From Limonium bicolor (Eukaryota > Streptophyta > Magnoliopsida > Caryophyllales > Plumbaginaceae), in contig CM041779.1 of NCBI GenBank assembly GCA_023374045.1, positions 268,594,131-268,658,130 on the forward strand: 64,000 nucleotides of DNA, in the 5' to 3' direction. Below the pieces are notes generated by a model. That model had not been told where the DNA came from. It made no database searches and saw only the letters and a list, made by a program, of their open reading frames with translations. Below, one piece after another: positions 32,220 to 43,157 of the stretch. The first letter of the stretch is position 1. Each line of letters begins with the position of its first letter. A program made the position numbers and the translations under genes.

Positions 32220-33588
32220 TAGTATATGCAATGGTTTAAGGAGGACCCTTGGTATGCCGATATTGCGAATTACCTTGCTAAGCAGATTTTGCCACAAGAA
32301 ATGTCGTATCAACAGCGGAAGAAATTCTTCTCTACTGTTAAGCAATACCGGTGGGATGACCCATTCTTATTCAAGTTTGTGGTGATGGAATTATTCGTCG
32401 TGTGTCCCCGAGACTGAGATTCGTGACATCCTTATCCACTGTCATTCAAGGGAGCTGGTGGACACTTCGGGCCGGCCAAAACAGCAGCTAAGGTATTGGA
32501 GGCAGGTTTCTTTTGGAAGACACTACATAAAGACTGCCATACATTTGTTCCACCTGTGATAGCTGTCAGCGCCAAGGTAACCTTTCACGTAACTTTAGAT
32601 GCCCTTAAATTACATCTTGGAGGTTGAGCCATTTGATTATGGGGGATTGACTTCATGGGGCCATTTCCTTCTTCACATTCGAACCTCTATATTTTGGTAG
32701 CTGTAGATTACGTTACCAAATGGGCTGAAGCAGTGGCTGCACCGACTAATGACGCAAAGGTTGTGCTGAAATTTTTAAAGAAAAACATTTTCACTAGGTT
32801 TGGGGTACCACGGCAATAATAAGTGATGGAGGATCGCACTTTTGTAACAAGCAATTCGAAGCCTTGCTGCAAAAGTATGGAGTGAGACATAAGGTATCCT
32901 TACCCTATCATCCACAGACTAATGGGCAAGCTGAGGTAACTACCAGGGAAATTAAGTGGATTCTACAGAAATCTGTAGTTCATCCCGTAAGGATTGGTCT
33001 ATGAAATTGGATGATGCCTTGTGGGCCTACCGGACAGCTTATAAGACACCTTTGGGAATGTCTCCTTACACTGGTTTTTGGAAAGGCGTGTCATCTTCCG
33101 GTAGAACTGGAACATAAATCTTTTTGGGCACTTAAAGTTCTAATTGTGATCTTCAGAAGGCCGGTGAGGAAAGGAAACTACAGCTATGTGAACTGGATGA
33201 ATTCAGAGAGAGGCCTACGAAAATGCCAGATTTACAAGAACGAACTAAGAGATGGCATGACAAATTGCTTGTGAAACGAGAGTTTCAGATTGGCGACCGA
33301 GTGCTAATGTTCAATTCAAGACTAAAATTATTTCCGGGAAAGCTGAAATCTCGCTGGTCCGGTCCATTCACAGTTACAGATGTTTCCCCTTATGGAGTCA
33401 TTGGTGTGGTCAACGAGAAAGGGGAAGCATTCAAGGTTAATGGATCACAGCTTAAGTTGTACCAAGGGAGCGATGTTGATATGGTACATTCAACCTTTGG
33501 CTCCGGGATCCTGACTATTCAAACTGATGCACCAAGGTCTAGCCAAAGACCGAAACGGGCAGCTTGGTGGGAGGCAGCCCACCAGTAA
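32220..33588 (+). pseudogene. Athila integrase and C-terminal domain
   Basis: The zinc-binding part is broken (frames around 32226-32580). The core reads [20 protein letters not shown] (first Asp), [20 protein letters not shown] (second Asp) and [13 protein letters not shown], with the catalytic Glu region after it. The C-terminal domain is uninterrupted from 33223: RWHDKLLVKREFQIGDRVLM, SRLKLFPGKLKSRWSGPF, VNGSQLKLYQGSD. It ends AAHQ* at 33588. No env-like frame follows. Confidence 0.85.
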
Positions 33589-33923
33589 AAAAATCTTCTC
33601 TCTACTTTCTTTTTACACTTTATTGATTTACTTTACTTAGAGTTTTTATAATTTTTAGCATGAGCCCCGACTCCCCGATTTTAATAAACCCTGCCTGTCT
33701 CCACTTGAGTTCTTCTGGTTTTGCAGATATAATCTTACAGGTACTTCATTCTAATGCTAAACTGAACTCAAGTGTGAGGAAGTACCATGGCAGTATTTCA
33801 TCACGGAACAGGGAGCCCTGACACTCTTGCTATTTTATTTTTGCATTTCTTGTGTTTGTTTTATTTTTGTTTAATTATTTGTGGAAATTTTTCATTTTAT
33901 ACATGTGGTGTTTTAGATTAATG

Positions 33924-33954
<31 letters not shown>

Positions 33955-35401
33955 CGTTTTCAACGTGTCCGGCTAACTCCAACCGACGCAAATCCGGACA
34001 TGAGACGTCCGGATCTGCGTCCGGCCAAGTTGATCCGACACAAAAAAAAAAAAAAAAAAAAAAAAAATTCTGCAATTATTTTCTAGGTTAATGTTCTACT
34101 GTATTGATATTATTTGCCATGTTTGGATGTTTTAATGCCATGGTTCTCATAGAACAACTATGTGCCAGAATATGTTCAAATAGAACATGCTGCTCGATCG
34201 TTTTCGGGATATTGGTGCATTATTTGCTTCTCCTTCTTGCTGTTTAGGGTTTCTCACTGCATTCGTTTATCGTTTAGAAACTCGCAACTTTTGCTCCTGG
34301 ACGACCCGCATACTGTCTGTGACTCATAGGAATATCTCGACCCCTGAAAACTCAAGTGTGAGGAAGAACACCTTCCTCAATCTATAACCCAGGGGAGTCT
34401 CAGTTCCTAATTTACTTATTGATGTTCCACCTTTCTTGCATTGAGGGTCATTTATTGCATATGCGTCTATTATGATTCTAGCATGTTTGAAAGCTCTTTT
34501 CACTGCGTTTTCTATGAACAATAGGACATTGCTCCTCTTAAGTGTGAGGAAGGAAAGACTTTCCCTGAAAACATGCTAATTCTTCTTTAATGCCACACTT
34601 GCTTTTGCTGCTCTAATACCTGTCAACGAGTGGAATTAAACCAAGTGAAACTGTAGGAATCTTTTTGCTCGATGAGGTTGTGTAAATAATTTATATTCAA
34701 AAATACTCTCTTTTCACAAAAATCTGGTAGATTTGCTAGTTGTGGAAACCAGATTATTTTAGCTTGGGATTTTTGGAAGTGAGGTGAATGTTTGGAATGA
34801 AAGGATAAGGCAAGGTACTCCACTGATCAAAGAAAAAAAAAATTCCTAACAATAGCAGGCCTCGTCTATCCGGTTATTAAGTCTTAAGGGTGCTTAACAC
34901 CTATCTACCTAAGTCTCAGGATCTGGGATAGTTGGCCCAACACCGTTACATGGATAGAGAGAAAGTCTGGGTTATGGAATAACTCTACAATTCGCAACAA
35001 TTCAATTGTTTTATATCTCTTGAAAAGAGAATGTTCATGCAGGCAAAAATTGATTGCAGTTTAAATTTTGATCATGAGTGTGTGGTGTTGAAAGGTATTG
35101 CGGAATAAGGCATTACTTCACACCCCTTGTCATCCAAAGGTTAGAGGAATGAAAATTGGTGGAAAGTCCCAAGCTAAGATAACTTGTTTTCTACAATCTA
35201 GTTTCTCTATGCTTTACAAAATTGTTCTTCTTTCACCTTCACTGTTTGAAAACCTACCTCTAAAGAGCAAGATTATTCTTTCATTATCACCCTGTTTGAT
35301 TTCGCCCTGCACTGTTCAATGTTGAGATTATTTTACAGTTTTAGAGATATTCTTATTCCTTGTTTGCTTGAGGACAAGCAACAGCTTAAGTGTGAGGATG
35401 T
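33589..35401 (+). other. Athila 3' non-coding region with repeated PPT-like motifs
   Basis: It is 1.8 kb long with no credible gene. CTCAAGTGTGAGGAAG-type motifs lie at 33766-33782, 34349-34366 and 34537-34552, and a final CTTAAGTGTGAGGATG sits at 35385-35400, just before the LTR. The last one follows GAGGACAAGCAACAG, the usual Athila pre-LTR sequence, and acts as the PPT by position. Poly(A) runs occur at about 33929-33953 and 34042-34067. Confidence 0.75.
33960..34037 (+). repeat. Imperfect 78-bp palindrome of GTCCGG motifs between two A-tracts
   Basis: It is related to the cluster inside the Athila LTR at 23764-23845 (GACGTCCGGATCTG and CAAGTT blocks in the same order). The centre is near-palindromic: ATCCGGACATGAG followed by ACGTCCGGAT. 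Each flank is a run of about 25 A residues. Confidence 0.85.
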
Positions 35402-37240
35402 TGATAAGTGTGAAACATATAGGCTTTTTAGGGTTTAATTACCTTATAATTTGCAACAATTCAGGCAATGTTTCCCACTTATTATGTGTTTTCCTAAGAT
35501 TGATGTTTTGATGAGAACTGATGTATTTTATATGCTAAATATAGGAAAACCCAGAGAAATGAAGACTTTACATCATAAGGATTACAATGCAACAACACGG
35601 GGAACAAATCAGGAAAGAGACACAAAAATTGGTCGTGTCCGGGTCAACCTGGCCGGACGCAGAACCGGACGTCTCACGTCCGGATCTGTGTCCGGTCAAG
35701 TTAGCCGGACGTGACCCAAACAAAATTCTGTGTCTTGTCCGGATCCGGACAGCGATCCGGACATATTCCGAGATTCAGATCCAAAACCGCTGTCTCACGT
35801 CCGGATCCGGACAGAGATCCGGACATGATTCGAGTTTCAGATCTAGAGGTTCTGTGTCACGTCCGGATCCGGACACAATCCGGACACAATCCGGACGTCA
35901 CACAGCGATGAAAAATAAAAACGCACTCGTACTGATATTGTGCTTTCGGCGCAATTATCAGACGGGTGGCGCAATTATCAGACCTCAGCATTTATTAATA
36001 GGAGAGCCATGCTCAATAAATGAAGGTGACACCAACACTCCACTAATCTGTGTCTATTCTCCAAGGCTATTTAAGGAGTTATCAGCCTTCATTGCAAATC
36101 GTCCCAGACTCTCAGAGTCTAATCCTCTCTTCCTCCTCTCTACATACCACCCTCTCTTCCGCGATAATCCATCCATCTCCATTCACAAATCTTTCTCCTT
36201 AAACCTTCACCCTCACTCACAGACAGAACCCTGCTCACTGTGCTTCATTTACCCTTGTCCGACCCACGTCCGGATCTGGACGTGCACCAGGAGAACGTGT
36301 CCGGATCGCGTCCGACCTAGACAGCCGGACAAGAGACGTCCGGATCTGTGTCCGACCCAAGACAGCCGACAAGAGACGTCCGGATCTGTGTCCGACCCAA
36401 GACAGCCGGACAAGAGTGGAATCTGCAGAATCGTCTCGACGGCTTCTAAAATCAGTTTTTCTGCTAAATCCCTCTATCCTTATGCTGTTTATATTGAGCA
36501 TTGTTATTTTGTCTATGGCTGAGTAGTCGCTTTTAATTTCGGTTTACTATGTATCTCTAGAATAATTATTTCTGAACCTTTGTGATTTTCTGCAGTACAA
36601 TAAAGTTCTTTACCCTTATGAATTCTTAGACTTGTTAATCTGATCAATTAATTGAGTCTATCGTTTGTTAGCTTATAAGTGAGAACTGCGGCTATCAATT
36701 GACTACAGGGAAAGAACCGGTTAGTATAGAGATGGTAATTCCTCTAAAACACTAGCTGACCATTAATCTAGACTATGCTTAAAGCAATTAGTAAACAGTG
36801 GATTCATAACGAGAGTTAGGATTCGGTCTTTGCTAATTAGAATTCGTGGAGCGGGAGACCGAATACGAGTTTATCCTTATTCTAGGGTTTTATTCAGAAT
36901 ATTGCAGAAATCACTTAGGGGAAGAAATTGCAATCTAGAGAGAAGTAGTAAACCGGAATTTCCTTTAATATCAAACAAAATCAAAACAATTATTTACCTG
37001 TTGTTTATTGCTTTGAACTCTTTTACGACATTCATCATCACATACAAAAACCCCCCAATTTCCTGTTATTTGTTTAGTAGAAATTAAACTAGCCGCTGCC
37101 TCCTTGGATTCGATACTCCCAGCAGAACCCACCCGACCCTGTCATGAATACTCCGATATTTAACTTGCTATAACCCGACCGGTGCACTTGCCGTTAGGAT
37201 AAACCCCCAGCACAATTTACCGTTAGGTTTTTACCCCACC
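35402..37240 (+). repeat. Athila 3' LTR (copy 2, 1839 bp)
   Basis: It is nearly identical to 23528-25340 and is preceded by the Athila PPT-like sequence, so it is the true 3' LTR of the gag-pol at 28240-33588. The right flank CTAGG (37241-37245) is the same target site as for copy 1. It differs by small indels and by an extra block of roughly 23 bp near 37118-37141 (CCAGCAGAACCCACCCGACC...). The 311-residue open frame inside it (35587-36522) is broken in the twin and is not considered a gene. Confidence 0.9.
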
Positions 37241-38421
37241 CTAGGGACTTTTTGTTTTTTTGCAAAATGAATTGAAGTCTCTTGATCTTGATATAGATAA
37301 TGTGAGAGGTCAAGGCTATGACAAGGGTCAAATATGAAAGGAAAGCATCAAGAAGTGCAAAAAAGACTATTGAATTTAAATCCAAGAGCTTTTTATAGTG
37401 CTTGTGGTTGTCATAGTCTTAACTTGACATTGTGTGATATGGCTAATTCATGTGGTAAGGCTAGACTTTTTTGGTATCATATAACGTATTTACACAATCT
37501 TTGCAAATTCCACTAAGAGGTGGCAAATCTTAAAAGACAATGTAAAAGGATTAACTCCTAAGTCATTGTCATCTACCCGCTGGGAAAGTCAAGTTGATAG
37601 TGTTAAAGCTATAAGGTTTCAAATTGTGGAATACGAGAAGCTTTACTTCAAGCTGCAGAATCAGATAATGATTCTAAAATAAGAAGTGAAGCTAAATCAT
37701 TAGCCACAAATGAACTTGATGATTATGAATTTTTAACTGCAATAATTATTTGGTATAATCTATTGTGTGCTGTTAATATAGTTAGCAAACATTTGCAATC
37801 AAAGAATGCTCATTGATGTTGCAATTGAAGAAGTAAAATGTTTGATTTCATTTTTTGAAAAGTATAGGGAAAGTGGTTACCATGATGCTACTAATATTGC
37901 TAAGAATATTTGCGTTGAAATGAATATTAATCATGTGTTCCTGCTAGACGTGAAATTCGAAGAAAAAAACATTTTGATTAGAGTTCACCTGATAAACCTG
38001 TATTTCTCCTGAAGATTCCTTTAGAGTTAACTATTTCTTATACATTGTTGATCATGCTATATTTCTTTCTTTGAATGAGGTTTGAACAATACCAAGAATA
38101 TAAAAAAAATTTGGTTTCTTATTTACATCTGAGAGGTTGCAATTCTTGGATGATTTAAGTCTAATGTCTTGTTGCACACATCTTGAAAATACACTTAGTA
38201 ACTGTGGGCAATCTCTGATATCAATGAAAATGATTTGAATGTAGAGCTTAAGTTACTTAAAGAGTTTTTGCCTAATAAAAAGATGGGACCTTTTGAGATT
38301 TTGAGCTATTTAAGGTTTGTTGATTGATTTCCTAATGCAACCATTGCATATCAAATTTTGTTGACTATTCCTGTTACTGTTGCATCCGCAGAAAGATGTT
38401 TCTCGAAGCTCAAGTTGTTAA
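37241..38421 (+). pseudogene. hAT transposase, C-terminal half (copy 2)
   Basis: It shows the same blocks as copy 1 (NVRGQGYD, MKGKHQEVQKRLLNLNPRAF, ASAERCFSKLKLL). It keeps LCDMANSCGKARLF, which looks like the ancestral form of the segment replaced in copy 1. It ends at LTR C at the same base as copy 1. Confidence 0.85.
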
Positions 38422-39148
38422 TGAATTACCCTAAACATTAATTACCTTAATTAATAAGGAATTAATTTAAGTGAAAGTAAATAATAAATAATTAGTCATC
38501 TAATGAGCAATATTCATTATGAATATTATATTAAATGTATAGTCCGAAATGGACACCAAACTATATACAAAATCTCTAACGAAAGAGAGAACATTATTTA
38601 GGAGAAATCAACTCCTAAAACTAATACAACATGTAACATATTAATACATGTGCTAATATCACAAATAAAGTGATAGATTATATAAAATATTTTATATAGC
38701 CAAACTAAACTATAGTACAACAACCTCTTATATATACATTAAAACAAGAAATACCACATGTTACCACCTAACACATAAAACAAGTCCATTATACACCCAC
38801 ACTAATGTCACACATTAATGTACAAAAGTTGAAAATCCTTTCCCTTCATTTATGTAGCAGCCGACCATACAAGAGGATAGATAAGAGGGAAATGAAATGT
38901 TGAAATGTAAAAATAAACAAGGGAGTACAAGCAAGTACAACCTAGACATAAAGTAATGTTACTTTCTACCATTAGTACCATTCTTCCGTACCTCCCCCTT
39001 ACAATTCTCGGCAGACCGACCCCTCTTATTTCTCTCCTTGCGTACACAGAACCTTCTCCTTCCTCTGCTCATCTTCAAGCTCCAAGTTCATCCTTTAATG
39101 GCAAGGTAAGCTACAAGCTCTAAAAACTCCATTTTCTTCCACTTTTAT
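38422..39148 (+). repeat. LTR C fragment, copy 2
   Basis: Starts TGAATTACCC; duplicates 26547-27270 with small indels. Confidence 0.6.
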
Positions 39149-40518
39149 TGAAATACCCCAAAACCTAGATATGGTAATTAAATGTTAATTATGATATAAT
39201 AAGGCTAAATCATGCCTTAGAAGCATTGGTAAACAATTTAACCATAGAAAACACCATAAAGACAATTTAAGCAAATACTTGCTCAACTTGGTGTAACCTT
39301 GATTAGGACCCAAAGGGAATTCTTAGACATTTTTAACATGCTAATGAACATGTTAAATCAATTACCAAAGAAAACCAAGCTAAAAACAAGTTAAAACACA
39401 AATTGTGCTTTAAGACTCCTTAAAGCACATTTTTGAAAAATTGTTTTAGAAATGGGTTTTGAGTGGCTAAATGACCAAGTTTATACCTTAATCAACATGT
39501 GTACTATTTAGTATCACATTATTAGGCCTAAATCAATGAGAAACCAAAATGTCACAAATTTGTGCACTAATTATGAATAGTGACCAATAGTGCCCAATTA
39601 AGACTTTAATCTCCTTTAATTAGTCAATGGTCAAAACTTGTCCATAAATATCTAAGGAAAGGGAGGGGGTCAGTTTCTTAAGGGGTGAGTCATCACCAAT
39701 GCTCCAGAATTTTTAGAAAAGAAGAGGGAAAGGAAATCTACTATTCACTATCTTACCTTTAGCAAAATATCCTTGTATACCTCTCTCCTCTCTCCTCTCT
39801 TTTCATTTCCTTCCTTCTCCACCGGTTTCTTCATCTTTATTCCTCCCAATAAAACTTTGAAGTTCCAGCACCATTGTTCTTCAACTTCATTTGCTTGCCA
39901 AATCCAACTCTAAGCTCCAAATCCAAAACAAAGTGCATATTTGTGCTAGTTGAGTCAAGGCCTTCCATTCTCTCTTTTCAAAGTCCAAAATCTGTAGTTG
40001 GGCTCCATTGAAGGAGCTCCATTTGAAGAGGAAAGCTCATGTTCTAGAGCTAGTTTAATCTCTCTTTGGTTCAAGGTAAGAAAAACATTTAAAACTCATC
40101 TTTTCTCTCATTTTTGATATGGCCGAAAATTGCCTCTTGAGATGTCCTGTTTTACTCCTTGTATTAGCCTTGATTCAATCTTCAAAATACTAGAGGAGGT
40201 CTTGCCTTGATTCCTTATCAAAGTCCATTCCAAAATTCCTAAGGTAATCACTCATTTTAGTGCACTAAGCACTCCTTTGTAACCTAGGGATGATTCCATG
40301 AGTCTAGGTATATTACTTAGCACTCATTACATCTATTTGAATATTGATTAGAATATTAGCAAGGGAACAAACTCCTTGGCCGATTTTCAATCAAGAAAAC
40401 CAAGAAGAAGAGAAAGAGAGAAATGCTTGAAAACCTATAGTAAAAGATCTACCTTAATGTAGTTTAATACCTTAGGAAATTGTATTTATATCGATATAAA
40501 CAAACTAAAGAGCCAATG
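39149..40518 (+). repeat. LTR B, 5' part (copy 2)
   Basis: It starts TGAAATACCCC. It extends past the breakpoint seen in copy 1 and is interrupted at AGCCAATG by the gag-only element. It resumes at 49801 (GTAAATGAGTTAG), matching the sibling at 6052 (GTGAATGACTTAG). Confidence 0.9.
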
Positions 40519-42295
40519 TGTTATACCCAAATTTTGACCCCCTGGTTAAGGTCTACGAGGTTGTGAGAGCCATCTCCATCAACAGTAAGAGACTCCGGCC
40601 CGATCGGCGTGTTCCAGGGCCTGAGGAGCAGTTTCGTCATTGTCAGGGGCGTTTTCGTAATTTTTAAGGCTTCTAAGTTCTCCTATAGGCTTTCTCTCTC
40701 CTCCAAAGGGTGCCCAAATCAGCTCGAAATGCTTTGATATTTTAACCCATGATAGAGGATGACATTTTAAGCATAATGGCGTTGGAATTTTGATTTTTCG
40801 AATTTCCAATAATTTTCTAGTAATTTCTGACTGAATCTGACGAGAAATTCAATTTAAAAATGCTCCAGCATTTAAAAAATTCGTTTCCACCTCAGAAAAT
40901 TCATAATATCCATTCTTGACATGTGGTTAAAATTTCATAGCAAAATTCCTTTGGAAAGTTACTTAGTTAAAATATCGAAAAATCTTACTTTTACTAGATT
41001 CTCTTTATCTTTAAGAGAGTCTATATAAGGGGATAGGTTTTTGGATAAAATCAGAACCTCACATACTGAAGAACCCTAGAGAGTCAGAAAACACGGCCTC
41101 CTCTCTCTCTCTCACGTTTTCCAACACCCGGCCACCCAAATCATACTGAAAATCCCCCGAAATCACCATCTAAACACGTTTTCCAATCCCCAAAGCACCA
41201 ATAATCATCAAAACCTCACAAAAACACCTCTAAAACATGAAGAACAGCAAGAACAACCAACAACCAGAAGCTTGGGTCGAAATCCTCTCGGGTCTGCCAT
41301 CAACGGAGCACTCGACGAATCCCGGTGTGAAGAAACGTTGTGAATCCGAAGGTAAAACAGGTAGAAACTCCACTTCCCTGATTCACCACGGTATTATCTG
41401 TCTTGCCTCAAAATTGGGCTCAAACTAACCTTCGTACGCTTCTGTATTGCTGTTTATTCAAGCTTCTGTCAATAACTTGTTTACCAAGTTTCGTGCATAA
41501 TTCGAATTCAAATTGAGAACTTTCGACCACTAACGTATTGTACATCTTTCAGGCTACGCACCCATAAAATTGAGCCGAAAACACCTTCGGGAACAGCCTC
41601 AAAGCCGCCGTCCGAGGGCTGTCCGCACCCACGGACGTCGTGTCCGGGGTCCCGGACTCCCTGTCCGTAAGCTCGGACACCCACGGACGGCGGCGGGATT
41701 TTAAAAATTCGAAATTTAGGTTTTTCTAATAATGTCCGGGCCCACGGACATCCTGTCCGTGGCCCCGGACTTTGCAAATTTTTGTTTTCCTTCAATTTCG
41801 ACTTTTCTGTCTGTATATTTAGGTTAACTGGGGTCCGTGGTCTCGGACGTTTTGGTCCGTGGCCACGGACGTAAGCAAAATTTGACCTAATTCTGCCTCC
41901 GAAACCCTAGTTTAGGTAGCTTTTAATTTCACTTTAATTCTCTGTCAAAAAAATGCTAAAAACAAAAAAAAACAGAAGCTCGCGCACTTAGGTTAAAACG
42001 ACTCGTAATAAGCCGTAAATAAACTAAGTAGAGGAAAAACGACTTCTGAGGGTAATGAAAGTAATTGAACCCTATTAAGTCGAATATCAAGCCCCCGAAC
42101 CCGAACTCTCCTTTCCTAATTTGATCTAGGTTAAAATTAGGTGGCGACTCATAATAGGTTCCAGTGAGCTAGCTTAGGTTTTAATAATTATTGTTATATG
42201 ACATTATTAATCTTAGGTTTAAGTGGACCTAAAACCCGGTTAGATCCTCATCAGCTTTAATCAACATAGGATAGGGTTTAAAATCGAGGCTCACA
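40519..42295 (+). repeat. 5' LTR of the gag-only element (1777 bp)
   Basis: TG...CA ends, nearly identical to 48020-49795. A likely transcription start region follows TCTATATAAGGGGAT at about 41021-41034, the only good TATA-like box here. A GTCCG hairpin cluster occupies 41619-41872. Confidence 0.92.
41619..41872 (+). repeat. GTCCG/CGGAC hairpin cluster in the gag-only element's LTR
   Basis: Strongest hairpin at 41734-41770: arms GTCCGGGCCCACGGAC and GTCCGTGGCCCCGGAC pair at 15 of 16 positions around a 5-nt loop. Others are CCACGGACGTCG..., GGTCCGTGGTCTCGGAC and GGTCCGTGGCCACGGAC. The same block lies at about 49119-49373 in the 3' LTR. Confidence 0.9.
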
Positions 42296-42298
42296 GAC

Positions 42299-42317
42299 TG
42301 GCGACTCTGCTGGGGAC
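42299..42317 (+). other. Primer binding site of the gag-only element
   Basis: TGGCGACTCTGCTGGGGAC lies three bases after the LTR. The TGG start pairs with a tRNA CCA end, and I associate this sequence with Tat/Ogre elements (tRNA-Arg type, from memory). Confidence 0.8.
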
Positions 42318-43157
42318 AAGATTCTTAATATTAACTTGTTTAATTTTAAGAAAGAGGGCTTAACTTGAAATGTTTATTATGGCTTTATTACATTGTTTGT
42401 TTACTTTGTGCGCAATTTAAATTTCTATACTTTTGCATCATATGAGAGCGAGGGTCCACGCAAGCCAATTTCACCCCGGGACCCGTTTGAGGGTCCCCTG
42501 TCTGGGACTCACACCTTTTAGGTGATGTGAATAAATGGGGGAAAAGAGGAGGGTGTCGTCTAACCACACCCCCTTAATACCTGGGCCTTAGCCCCAAGCA
42601 TTTTCCTGGCAGTACCCCTACCTAGCCCATTGTTTGGTCAGTCAAAGACCCGACCGTAGACGCACACCTTCAGGTGATGTGGAAAAAGTGGGGTAGCCCA
42701 AAGAGAATAGCGTGCAAGCCCTATTCCTTTGCGGTGACCTGGGCCCGCGCCCCGAGCACCTCTCCGGATCGACCTGTACCCGTTGGATTGAGTCATCTTG
42801 TGAGGCCATCACCTTGTGTAAGATTTCTGTGCATATGTTATCTTTCTCCTGGGCCTCGGCCCAATGTCTGTATCGGCCCAACAGTTTCCCTAGTCCAAAT
42901 GGAATGCTTGAATGTTCAACGGCCCGAATGGTCCGAAAAGCAAAAGAGTCCTGTAACTAGAACACAAGGGCCCTCAGGGGAAAGCCCTTCCACGTTGTTG
43001 AAAGCCCATGCCCTAATGTTTCTTTTTATGTCCCGAAACAGAAAGAAGGCAAGATTTCAGAAAGGCGCTGGGACAGAAGTTCCGGACGTTTGACCCGACT
43101 ACAGTCTACACCCCCCTCCGTTATTTCAGCCCAGGGTAGATTCTAGCTCATCTGACA
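42318..43157 (+). other. 5' leader of the gag-only element
   Basis: Non-coding, GC-richer than the LTR. A degenerate repeat pairs ACACCTTTTAGGTGATGTG at about 42511 with ACACCTTCAGGTGATGTGG at about 42664. Short open frames show no family resemblance. Confidence 0.6.

Noticed and set aside
33589..35401. Possible env-like gene after Athila pol
   Set aside because: No frame with a signal peptide or membrane segment of credible length; the region holds repeats and A-tracts only.
35587..36522. 311-residue open frame inside the Athila 3' LTR
   Set aside because: It runs through CCGGAC repeats and LTR sequence, is broken by indels in the twin LTR (23715-24652), and has no family resemblance.
23528..40122. 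Single Athila element with 4.7-kb LTRs
   Set aside because: The 4.7-kb units contain a TSD, hAT transposase and two other LTR families. The real LTR ends at the CTAGG target site after 1.8 kb.
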